Source of the DNA: a bacterium
GTDB taxonomy: Bacteria; UBA9089; CG2-30-40-21; SBAY01
Length of the DNA: 18,797 bases
Direction: 5' to 3'
Assembly (NCBI GenBank): GCA_040757115.1
Contig: JBFLYA010000065.1
Coordinates: forward strand, 1-18,797
Part shown: positions 6,262-14,400 of the stretch, one piece after another
How positions within the stretch are numbered: position 1 is the stretch's first letter
Layout: each line of letters starts with the position of its first letter
Translations under genes and position numbers: made by a program
Notes under the pieces: model-generated
Told to the model about the DNA's origin: nothing
Database searches by the model: none
Seen by the model: the letters and a program-made list of their open reading frames with translations, nothing else

Positions 6262-7313
6262 GCTGTTGGTCGCTTTCTGTCACTTTTTCTACCACCTCTC
6301 TTTTTATTTGGTGAATACTTGCCTTTGGGTTCAAAAAGTCTAAGTTGCTGTTCTACTTTCTTTGTCTCATAGATTTTGGTTTTATCTTCTTCAACATTTT
6401 CCAACCTTCTCAAGGCAATTTCTACATATTCGGGGTTAGTGTCAATTCCTATGAATTTTCTTCCTAATTTTTTTGCAGCAATGGCGGTTGTTCCACTTCC
6501 CACAAAAGGATCTAAAACAATTGCGGAATCTGAAAAAGTGGTTAGCTTGATTATATATTCGCATATTGCTAAGGGTTTAACAGTTTTATGGATATTAAAG
6601 TCTCCCTTTTCTTCTTTACTTGGTTTGGGCAAAAGGAAACATTTATCCAAAACTTCGGTAATTTCATGGGTGGTTACCACATTAGAAGGAAACATATCTT
6701 CTCCAATTTTAACATTTGTATTTAGAAGTCCTACATTATACTTTAACATATTTTCTAAGAATGTTTTTTCACATGGTTTCTGAGCCATCATAATCGGCTC
6801 AAAACATGATTTTATTTGCGGTGTTTTCCAACCAGTTAATTTATCCTTTACTTCTTTTTTAGATTTTTTATCCCAATCTAATCTATCTATGAAATGATTA
6901 AGTGACATCGCCTTAGGCTGATTCTGTGTATAAAGCCAAATAAAACAATCTCTTATTAAAAAGCCAGCATCATCAGCTGCTGAAACCATCCGATGATAGA
7001 GCCGAGGACTTGAAAATGAAAAGAAGAACCCACCGGGTTTTAATGCCCGGTATAGCTCTTTTGATATTTTCAGATACCAATCATAAAAATTCTTTCCCTG
7101 ATCTTTATCAAATTTCATTCCAGGTGGGAGAGATTTTACCACATGACAATAATCTGTTATTGTAGAAACTGTTTTATGATTCCAGTTATTATCCATTTTG
7201 TCTAAAAAGTATGGAGGGTCTGTTAGGACAAGGTCTATTGAATTATCCTCAATTTGAGGTAAGACTTGTAAAGCATCTCCTAATATAATTTTATTTATCA
7301 ATGCTCTATTCAT
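6246..7313 (-). CDS. DNA (adenine-N6-type) methyltransferase, DPPY class
   Basis: A 355-residue beta-class DNA methyltransferase: catalytic DPPY at residues 32-35 (LVLTDPPYFLDKMD) precedes the SAM-binding DPFVGSGTT at 268-276. DPPY favours N6-adenine methylation. The lysine- and arginine-rich tail (KKRGGRKSDRKRP) probably adds DNA affinity. The start ATG at 7313 is chosen for GGAGG about 8 nt upstream and because it overlaps the HNH gene stop by 8 nt (ATGAATAG); an upstream in-frame ATG at 7340 lacks this support. The last residues (TAYNTA and stop) are encoded inside the cassette boundary: the stop codon at 6246-6248 lies in the unit C arm, so the C-terminus is partly set by the recombination site. 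Confidence 0.9.
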   Translation of the reverse strand: MNRALINKIILGDALQVLPQIEDNSIDLVLTDPPYFLDKMDNNWNHKTVSTITDYCHVVKSLPPGMKFDKDQGKNFYDWYLKISKELYRALKPGGFFFSFSSPRLYHRMVSAADDAGFLIRDCFIWLYTQNQPKAMSLNHFIDRLDWDKKSKKEVKDKLTGWKTPQIKSCFEPIMMAQKPCEKTFLENMLKYNVGLLNTNVKIGEDMFPSNVVTTHEITEVLDKCFLLPKPSKEEKGDFNIHKTVKPLAICEYIIKLTTFSDSAIVLDPFVGSGTTAIAAKKLGRKFIGIDTNPEYVEIALRRLENVEEDKTKIYETKKVEQQLRLFEPKGKYSPNKKRGGRKSDRKRPTAYNTA

Positions 7314-8064
7314 TTGGGTTCCTCCCATTACATTCTTCATATAAAATCTTGTATACTTGCCACCTGACTTCTTTATCTGACCTTTTTATTACGTTGGAAT
7401 TTGCCAGTTTTATTACCCTACCTCTTTCATCATAAACCCAATTATTTCTATCTGCCTGATTACACTTTTCACACTGTGGGATAATGTTTCCTGCAACCAG
7501 AGGTTGATTTGGATCTTTATGTGCTATTTGTAAGCTGGTAATAGTGTTTGGCCAATGGATATGTGGCTTACTTTCTTCTGAACCACAGGTGACACATCTA
7601 TATCCATACTGTTTCTTAAGATTTTCCCAATCACCAGTTTCTTCTATTTTGTGCCCTTTGAAAGCAGGATAAGGTTTTTCCAGTGTTATAAGTTTATACT
7701 CTCCAGATTCAAGAGTCACATGTCTATTACCACGAGTGCCCGATACAATGAACCAGTCTTTTTGAGCCCCAAGATGCCTTGCTTGCTCAACATCAGCCGT
7801 ATCAGGATAATATTGGCGAACGAATTGTGTAAGTTCTCCTTTTGAAATCTTTTTCGCCTTAGGATAACCCTGTGCCAGATAAACTAATACAAGAGTATCC
7901 TTTGTATAATTCCCATGTGTATCGTCAACTTAGGTAGTTTCACTTCATATTGCTTTAAATGTTTATCATGATACTCGCATATCATTTTGTAAATCTTCTT
8001 TATCTCCTTGTCAGATAATCGTTTCATATTTTATCTCCTTTTCAGACGACCAATTGCGTATAAC
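6255..8064 (-). mobile_element. Cassette 5 (HNH restriction-modification)
   Basis: The left end GTTATATGCTGTTGGTCG at 6255 and the right end, minus strand GTTATACGCAATTGGTCG ending at 8064, match at 15 of 18 positions. The mismatches lie mainly at the TG versus AA positions that recur in other cassettes. Confidence 0.65.
7306..8027 (-). pseudogene. HNH restriction endonuclease gene with a frameshift
   Basis: Restriction partner of the methyltransferase at 6246-7313. Reading from ATG at 8027 (AAGGAG upstream) gives MKRLSDKEIKKIYKMICEYH...VKLPKL, then the frame runs to a stop near 7887. From about 7926 the other frame continues smoothly as DDTHGNYTKDTLVLVYLAQG, through ARHLGAQKDWFIVSGTRGNR, into an HNH/zinc domain: CVTCGS, then IAHKDPNQPLVAGNIIPQCE, KCNQADRNNWVYDE. 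The two parts together encode about 240 residues and are one base short of being in frame, at 7926-7929 (AAGTTGACG). Either the gene is inactivated by a 1-nt deletion or the base is missing from the assembly. An internal ATG at 7719 could express only the HNH half (137 residues). Recognition sequence unknown. Confidence 0.8.
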
Positions 8065-8387
8065 GGGATACGGATGAGCGAAGTGCCCCAAAGGGGCATA
8101 GGTTCGACAGGCTCACTACAAGTTTTGGCTTCAGCCCCGACCCACTTCGTGCGACCCACCTTTGGTGGGTACCCCGCCGCCGCTGATAGCCGAAGTGACG
8201 CAGAGCAACTTCCCTTTTTCAAAAAATCCCCTTTGAGTTACATAAAGCTTTCGCCTTTCGCTCATCCGCATCCCGATAACCAAAATGGAGCGAAGCGACA
8301 TTTTGGTTATCGTTTTCGGTGTAAAAGAAGTTTCAGCGAAGCCGAATTTGGACGAAGCGAAGCGTAGTCTTTTACACCGTGTTATGT
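8058..8387. repeat. attC-like cassette boundary site 5 (triple hairpin)
   Basis: Outer boxes are GTATAAC (8058-8064) and GTTATGT (8381-8387). Unit A (8064-8275) is nearly identical to site 3 apart from a few substitutions. Unit B (8274-8312) is identical to sites 1 and 3. Unit C (about 8319-8378) has arms GGTGTAAAAG and CTTTTACACC. The stop codon of the small gene at 8382-8534 sits in the right box. Confidence 0.75.
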
Positions 8388-8534
8388 GATGTGCGTACCA
8401 ATCTTTTGTTTTCGTAAATAGCCGTATTTTTCTTTGAGTTCATGGAGAAATGCATCGCGGTTAGTAGAATACTTTTTGCTTAACTCTTCACGAATCTTCC
8501 GCTGAAATTTCACAGCATCAAATTTCTTTTTCAT
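8382..8534 (-). CDS. Small basic/charged protein, probable antitoxin or partner of the PIN toxin
   Basis: A 50-residue charged protein starting MKKKFDAVKFQRKIREELSK and continuing KYSTNRDAFLHELKEKYGYL. It starts at ATG 8534 with GGGAGG 7 nt upstream and overlaps the PIN gene by 17 nt. Its predicted helical, lysine- and glutamate-rich nature, with no recognisable DNA-binding domain, fits the small partner proteins often encoded next to PIN-domain genes. The TAA stop (8382-8384) is formed by the TAAC box of the cassette end. The antitoxin role is inferred from context; the order toxin first is less common for VapBC. Confidence 0.7.
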   Translation of the reverse strand: MKKKFDAVKFQRKIREELSKKYSTNRDAFLHELKEKYGYLRKQKIGTHIT

Positions 8535-8982
8535 GGATAACCTCCCTTGGACTCCTAATCTCGAGGATAGGATAACCTAATTTTAAATTGACCGAATTAA
8601 AAGCATGGATACGGTTAAGATTTACAATTTGCTGGAAGTTCCAGCTAACAAGCACATCCACCCGTTCCACTGAAGCTATTGCAATATGTTGAGCGTCTAC
8701 TATATGCTTTGCACTTACCACTCCCTCATCAATGTAATTTTGTGCCAAGATATCAGCTTCCTCTGTAAGGAAAACATTCTCTACATTTGCATCCGGAAGA
8801 GAGAATAAAATTTTCCTTACACTTTCTGGAGCTTTTTCAATCTCTTTATGAGTTAAATCGGAAACAACAGCAATTCGTAAACCTTGTCGAAACTCCTTAA
8901 ACAATTGAATAGACCATTGGGAAAATTCTTCATCTTCACATCCACCAATGACAGATGTATCGATATAAACCCGCTGCTTCAT
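8518..8982 (-). CDS. PIN-domain protein (VapC-like RNase toxin)
   Basis: A 154-residue PIN-domain protein. The first beta strand carries the conserved acid (VYIDTSVIGG, D8), E47 follows in HKEIEKA, and D96 falls in the KHIVDAQHIAIASV helix, which is typical of PIN nucleases; the segment DVLVSWNFQQIVN closes the fold. Three of the usual acidic positions are therefore in place for a metal-dependent RNase. It is the first gene of its cassette, 49 nt from the cassette end, and overlaps the 50-residue gene downstream. Toxin function is inferred from the family and pairing. Confidence 0.8.
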   Translation of the reverse strand: MKQRVYIDTSVIGGCEDEEFSQWSIQLFKEFRQGLRIAVVSDLTHKEIEKAPESVRKILFSLPDANVENVFLTEEADILAQNYIDEGVVSAKHIVDAQHIAIASVERVDVLVSWNFQQIVNLNRIHAFNSVNLKLGYPILEIRSPREVIHEKEI

Positions 8983-9024
8983 ATTATCTTACCTTCATAC
9001 TTATATTTCAAAACTACGCATTTC

Positions 9025-9113
9025 AGATAACGTTCCCAGCATAAAAGAAGTTTTTGCGAAGCAAAAATTTGGGTGAGTGCCATAAGGCACGAACCTTTTA
9101 TGCTCTGTTATAC
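9025..9113. repeat. attC-like cassette boundary site 6
   Basis: An 89-bp site with boxes AGATAAC (9025-9031) and GTTATAC (9107-9113), spacer GTTCCC, arms CAGCATAAAAG (9037-9047) and CCTTTTATGCT (9094-9104). The loop carries TTTTTGC-GAA-GCAAAAA and the GTGCC/GGCAC hairpin. It is closely related to unit C of site 1, showing that unit C can exist alone as a complete site. Confidence 0.75.
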
Positions 9114-10161
9114 AACTGTGCCGTGCTCATTCTAAGAAACTCTTAGAAAATCTCATTTTAATTTCCTTGCAACTCCTTAAGAATGAAATCTATCCATTTT
9201 TGATACCAATACCATGTCCCACAAACTTCGACACCAAATCCTTTGGCAGGATTTTTGCCATTATGGTCTTTCCAGAATTGGGTGTGTTGAGACGGTCCAA
9301 ATTCATTATGACCTTCAGCTTGAACTTTTTTCAGAACATCTTTTCGTAAAAATTTAGGTTTTTCTCTATCTTCTTTTATCCAATATTCCTTTGATATATT
9401 CTTGGCTAATGGCGATTCAGGGTCAATAAATTCAATCACTCTATCCGCTTGCCCTTGCCTTTTAGCAACAACCTTTGAAAATAAAAGCCGATAAGCAAAT
9501 CTATCGCTCTTTATTTCATCATCAGTAAGAGAGTTGTCAAAATCCGCAATATATGAGTGAATTTCTTTTGGTATTAACCCTTCCTTATCTTTAATTATAT
9601 TTGCTTGTGTATAATCAAGTTCTGCAAACTGCAAACTTAAAGCTAAATTATTATCAAGTGAGTATTTTGTACCAAATAGTTCTTTCAAATAGTAATTATA
9701 ATTCAAAGCACATGCTTGGTAACGGGCCGAAAGGTAAGAATCTAATCCAGTAGCTTTTTTATGCTCAATTTGATTTCGTAATCCTATAAGAAATTTAAGA
9801 TTGTTTGAAGTATTTTTATCAAGAGGGCATTCAGATTTTGAAATACATTCCTTGATGTCCCAATGTTTAATGCTTCCATCTGGGTTTCGTAAGAATTTCT
9901 TCCGCTCCTTGGGAATAGTGTAATAACGGTAATCAATTTTTTTTGACCTATAGTATGCATGAAGAAGATATGTCCAAGCAATAATAAAAAGTACTATGAA
10001 TGATTCCGTTTTAAAGGTAGTAAGAGGGTTATTATATATTTGAACAGCAGAGAGAGCTGCTTCTCTTGATTTTAAGATTAAATCTACCTTTTCAGAAAAG
10101 AGTCGTCTATGCATATTTTCAATTCCTTCTATTTACTTCTAGGCACGGCATGTTGTATAAC
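9107..10161 (-). mobile_element. Cassette 7 (DUF3644 gene)
   Basis: The left end GTTATACAACTGTGCCGTGC at 9107 and the right end, minus strand GTTATACAACATGCCGTGC ending at 10161, match along their whole length apart from a TG/A difference and a 1-nt gap. Confidence 0.7.
9158..10114 (-). CDS. DUF3644 protein with HEPN-like motif
   Basis: A 318-residue protein recognised as DUF3644 from its N-terminal block SREAALSAVQIYNNPLTTFK followed by TESFIVLFIIAWTYLLHA. A HEPN-type RNA-cleavage signature RNxxxH is present at residues 113-118 (GLRNQIEHK), which places it plausibly with HEPN ribonucleases. The hydrophobic stretch at about residues 38-55 belongs to the domain and need not be a membrane segment. 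The C-terminal half (from about residue 200) is basic and includes a segment FGPSQHTQFWKDHNGKNP reminiscent of a nucleic-acid-binding tail. It has a GAAGGA ribosome site and is alone in its cassette. RNase and defence roles are inferred. Confidence 0.72.
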   Translation of the reverse strand: MHRRLFSEKVDLILKSREAALSAVQIYNNPLTTFKTESFIVLFIIAWTYLLHAYYRSKKIDYRYYTIPKERKKFLRNPDGSIKHWDIKECISKSECPLDKNTSNNLKFLIGLRNQIEHKKATGLDSYLSARYQACALNYNYYLKELFGTKYSLDNNLALSLQFAELDYTQANIIKDKEGLIPKEIHSYIADFDNSLTDDEIKSDRFAYRLLFSKVVAKRQGQADRVIEFIDPESPLAKNISKEYWIKEDREKPKFLRKDVLKKVQAEGHNEFGPSQHTQFWKDHNGKNPAKGFGVEVCGTWYWYQKWIDFILKELQGN

Positions 10162-10236
10162 GTTCCTGATGTAAAAGAAGTTTTGCGAAGCAAAATTTGG
10201 ACGAAGTGAAACGAAGTCTTTTACATCGTGTTATAC
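10155..10236. repeat. attC-like cassette boundary site 7
   Basis: An 82-bp site with boxes GTATAAC (10155-10161) and GTTATAC (10230-10236), which are perfectly complementary although they belong to different cassettes. Arms are GATGTAAAAG (10168-10177) and CTTTTACATC (10218-10227). The loop contains TTTTGC-GAA-GCAAAA and ACGAAGTGAAACGAAGT. Confidence 0.75.
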
Positions 10237-10277
10237 GCTGTGCCGGGCTCTTTTATAATCATACTTAAAGTAAACTC

Positions 10278-10478
10278 TTATGCCTTTCTCAATAAAACCC
10301 CTTTCTCACTTGGTCTAACTTGAGCTACTCCATCTAAATGTTTGATATTTTCTAACCCTTTCTTTGTAGTCTCAACTCCTACAATATCTGTAAGACTGGA
10401 GACAAATAAAATATTGCCGTATTCTTTAATCCTCTCAACTGCCTGAGTATCCTTAATTTTGGCTAAGATTCTAATCAT
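10278..10478 (-). CDS. Free-standing subtilase propeptide-like protein (putative protease inhibitor)
   Basis: A 66-residue protein plainly homologous to the first 66 residues of the subtilase encoded just upstream: both start M(I)R(I/L)LAK(I/L)KD, share DI(V/I)G(V/L)ET in the middle and end R.SEKG..L. In subtilases this region is the inhibitor/chaperone propeptide (I9-like fold). A separate copy could act in trans as an inhibitor or folding aid of the neighbouring protease. The start ATG overlaps the subtilase stop by 4 nt (ATGA), with a strong GGAGGTG 10 nt upstream, so it is likely made in fixed proportion to the protease or in excess. The inhibitor role is inference from homology and linkage. 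Confidence 0.75.
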   Translation of the reverse strand: MIRILAKIKDTQAVERIKEYGNILFVSSLTDIVGVETTKKGLENIKHLDGVAQVRPSEKGVLLRKA

Positions 10479-11458
10479 TCTTCTAACACCTCCAGTAACT
10501 TATGGATATTAAGCAACCCATATCCCTGTTCATTTCTTCTATATCCCAAGTCCTTGCAACTCTGTTTTATAGAATTTATTACCCATTCTTTATCTTGATA
10601 CTTACTAAAAAGAGAAGCTAATGTGCCTGTTATTATTGGTGTGGAGATAGAAGTTCCCATAACCTTAAATTTGCCAATAGAAAGAGAACCCGGGGCTAGC
10701 AAATCCGGCTTTTCTTGAAATACAAACCCTCTACTGCTGTAATTAGCTATCTTTTCATCCTCACTCGCTCCAATGGTTATCGCCTTATTGGCATTACCTG
10801 GACAGGATATAGTTCCTTCTTCTGGTCCCCAATTCCCAGCCGCAGATACTACATATAGACCATTATCAACCAATACATCTACATACTGACAAAGCCAGCA
10901 GTCTCCCTGACATCTTCTGGAAAAACCCAAAGATAGGTTGACTATATGAGCTTTATTTTGATAAGACCATTCTAAGGCTTGAAATAATGCTATCTCGTCA
11001 ACCTCTCCAAAACGGTTTACTACCTTTCCAATCAACATTGAGGAGTCAGGAGCAATTGACTGAATTAGCTTAGAGATAATAGTGCCATGAGTAATCTCAT
11101 CTTGCAACCCTTCTTCTGTAAAGTCTTTATCCAGGATAACCGAATATTTTAATCCCGAATCTTGAAGGAATACTCCACTATCCAAGATAGAGATATAGAT
11201 ACCTGCACCAAATAGACCCATCTCATGAAGATGTTGAATCCCTATCTTAAACAATGTTTGATTGAATAAGATGGTCCCTTTCTCACTCTCTCTGAACTCT
11301 TCGATAAAACCAATCTGTTTTAATGCTTCTGGGTATTTTGTTTCAAGACCAATTATATCAACAAGCTTCGTTTGGAAGAGTAAGGATACTCCTATCTTTT
11401 TTAATTCTTCTATATGCTCAGACTTCATCTTATCCTTTAACTTTGCAAGTAGTCGCAT
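10475..11458 (-). CDS. Cytoplasmic subtilisin-like serine protease (S8)
   Basis: A 327-residue subtilase with a complete catalytic set: D93 (ISILDSGV), H124 (EITHGT), oxyanion N209 (SAAGNWGPEE) and S270 (VMGTSISTP). Residues 1 to about 66 form a propeptide-like domain; no signal peptide precedes it, so the protease probably acts inside the cell. A cysteine cluster around residues 183-190 (CQGDCWLC) plus C219 is unusual and might bind metal or form a redox switch. It lies 17 nt downstream of the large STAND gene (RBS AGAGG) and is coupled to the propeptide gene. In known conflict systems, STAND ATPase-TPR sensors are paired with peptidase effectors; this protease is the likely effector, kept inactive until the sensor is triggered. 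Confidence 0.88.
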   Translation of the reverse strand: MRLLAKLKDKMKSEHIEELKKIGVSLLFQTKLVDIIGLETKYPEALKQIGFIEEFRESEKGTILFNQTLFKIGIQHLHEMGLFGAGIYISILDSGVFLQDSGLKYSVILDKDFTEEGLQDEITHGTIISKLIQSIAPDSSMLIGKVVNRFGEVDEIALFQALEWSYQNKAHIVNLSLGFSRRCQGDCWLCQYVDVLVDNGLYVVSAAGNWGPEEGTISCPGNANKAITIGASEDEKIANYSSRGFVFQEKPDLLAPGSLSIGKFKVMGTSISTPIITGTLASLFSKYQDKEWVINSIKQSCKDLGYRRNEQGYGLLNIHKLLEVLEE

Positions 11459-11475
11459 AATCCTCTACCTTTTTA

Positions 11476-14400
11476 TCATACAAAATGATTTTTAAATAAA
11501 GCTTGAATTTCTTTAGCAATAGCGACTCGGTCAGGCATGTAATTTTCTTTTTCAAGTTCTGTAAGATGCCAATCAATCTCTACGGTTAACCACTCATGCT
11601 TGCCACTTATGTCAGTTAGTTTAACCTCCATGTCATTCAGAGGATCAATGTAATTCTTGTAATCCTTTCCCTCCAAAGCTAATGCAATACAAACAAGCGA
11701 AGCAGCAATCACTTTTTCTTTATCTAAGAGAGTACCTCGAGTCAATCTTTTATAAGTAGCGATAACCTCATTGTACCTTCTAAGACAAATTTTCACTTCC
11801 ATTTCTCCTAAAAATGCCATTTTATTTAAAGGGTTAAGTCCAGTAGCCATCTGATAATCAGGGATAGAATTTACCAAATCTCCTTTTTGAGAATAGCAAC
11901 CAGCCCTTTGCATATAATTATTATCATTACCTGGTTCAATCTTAATCGCCTTAGTGAAGTCCTGAATTGCCATATTTAAATAGTTTTCAGCGTATTCAGG
12001 GGAACAGACAGCCAAAATTCTATAACATATTCCTCGTCGATTATAGGCACCAGCAAAGCTTGGGTTTATTTCTAAGACTTCAGTATATTTTTCTGCTGCC
12101 TTTTCCAAATTATCTTTTTTAAACAAATCATTAGCTTCTTTTAATGCTTGCTTGTACTTAATAACATCTTCTTCACTTAGGTAGTGTTTTTTAAAGAGAT
12201 TATGAATTATTAAGGCATTATCAATCCGATCCTGTGAAATTCCTAACTCTTTTAGCTTGGGCTCAGAAATATATGGTTCAATATCATTTGGATCATAAAT
12301 ATCCTTAAAGAGCTTAATTGTAATATCTTTTAATGAAGCCATGTAATCTTCGTATGGTATACCCTCTAAGGAGAGAGCTAAACATATAAAATGTGCTGCA
12401 ATTACCCTATATTGATGGGACAGTCTATTTATGCGAATGTCTTTATATGTTTTTCTGGCTTCAGAATACCTACATAGCCAAATTTCAATCTCCATTTTAG
12501 ACATTATTGCAGCTATATTTTGGGGATTCAACCTAATTGCCTCACCATAGTCTGAAATTGCCTTCTCTAAATCTTTCTTATATACATAGCAGTTACCCCT
12601 TCCATGAAATAATGAGCTGGTAGGTTTAATCTGTATAGCTCTGGTATAGTTTTCAATTCCATTGTCAAAGAATTTGTTATTATCTTTTGACTTACCTAAC
12701 TTCAAATATATATCTCCTACCATTTCATATGTTTTGGCAAGATTTGAACCTATTTCTATAGCTTTATCACACTCTTCCAATGCAGTTTCAATCTGGTCAT
12801 TTTTAAAGAGTTGGTTTGCTTCTGCCAAGTAGATTTTACATAGCTGGTTACTGTAAACCCCTTCAGATATAAAATCTCCACTTCCTTTTGCCACAGCTAT
12901 CGCCTGGTGATAATAGTCTATCGCCTTGCTAAATTGGTTTGAGAAAAAGGAGAGATTTCCAAGATTAGAAACGAAACTACCTTCTTGTTGTTTATCTCCA
13001 ATTTTTTTGGCAATTTCTAAGCCATCACGATAATACTCCTCAGCCTGCTTAAATTGACTTAATAAAGCATAAATATTCCCAAGATTGCAGAGAGCCTTCA
13101 TTTGATTTGTTAAGTCTTTATTCTCTTTGGCATTGCTTAGTTCATCTGATAAAGAGCCTATTTTCTTATTTTTCTTATCCCACTGTTTTATTTTTTCTTT
13201 AAAGAAATCTTGAACCGAATCTTCATATTGTTCATCTCCAATCTCTTTAGCAATATTTTCTGCCTGAATAAAACATTCCATTGCCTTGTCAGATTGACCT
13301 GACTTGATATATACATCACCAAGCATAGAAATATAATTACCTTCATTCTGTAGATCTTCATCTTCTTGAGCGATTTTTAGTGCCTTAGAAAGATAACCAA
13401 TAGCCTTGTCAAATTGCTCTAATTTAGAATAGCTTTCTCCAATCTTAGACAAAATATTGCTTTCATGCTGTCTGTTCCTCATCTTTTTGGCAATATCAAG
13501 GCCATACTCAAAGTATTCAATAGCCTGATAAAACTCTAAGAGATCAAAGTACACTATGCCTATATTCCAGAGATCTGAAATCTCATTTTCTAGACTTCTC
13601 ATTTCTTTACTAATCTTCACCGCCTCTTTATAATATTCAATAGCTTCCAGGAATTCTGCAGAAGCCCAATATATGTTGCCAAGGGAAGATAATTGATAAT
13701 GTATTCCTTTTCTAAAGAGAATGCTCTTTGAGATAGATAAGGCATCTTTAAGAAAATCTATTGCCTTTGATGAATATCCTGATTTATAGTACTGGTTACC
13801 CAAAACACCAAGCCACCAGCTTTCATGTCTTCTGTCTTTGGTCTCAATAGCAATTGCATGGGCTAATTCATAACATTCAATTGCTTTTTTATGCTCGTCT
13901 CTTTCCTCATAAATATTTCCTAAATCCCCAAGCCATATACCTTCATATCTTCTATCTTTACTTTCAGGTTCGCGACAAATATCTATAGCCTGTTTATAGT
14001 ACTCCTCAGCCTTTTCCAAATCTCCTTTTGAATGGAGTGCATTACCCAAGCATCCAAAATTTCTTCCTTCAATCTTCCGATTTTTAATTTCCTTGAAAAA
14101 TGCTTTGGCCAGATTGTGGTATTCTATTGATTCATCGATTTCACCCAGAAAATGGCATACATCTCCTAAGTTTACAAGTTGTGTACATTCACTATTCTTA
14201 TCCTGGCAAACTTGGGCAATGGATAGAGCTTCTTTATAATATCTCTTTGCCTCTTGTATGTCTCCCAAATCGCGGAATACAAGCCCTAAATTACCAAGAA
14301 GAATACTTAACTTATCCTCTGGAATCTCTTTTCTTTTTTCTTCAAAACCTTTATAAATGTTCATCAACTCTCTAAAGTAACACCAAGAAAACAGTTTATC

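Larger units (their letters stand above)
8381..9031 (-). mobile_element. Cassette 6 (PIN toxin and partner)
   Basis: The left end GTTATGTGATGTGCGTA at 8381 and the right end, minus strand GTTATCTGAAATGCGTA ending at 9031, match at 14 of 17 positions. At 0.65 kb it is the smallest complete cassette, and it is filled by two overlapping genes. Confidence 0.65.
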
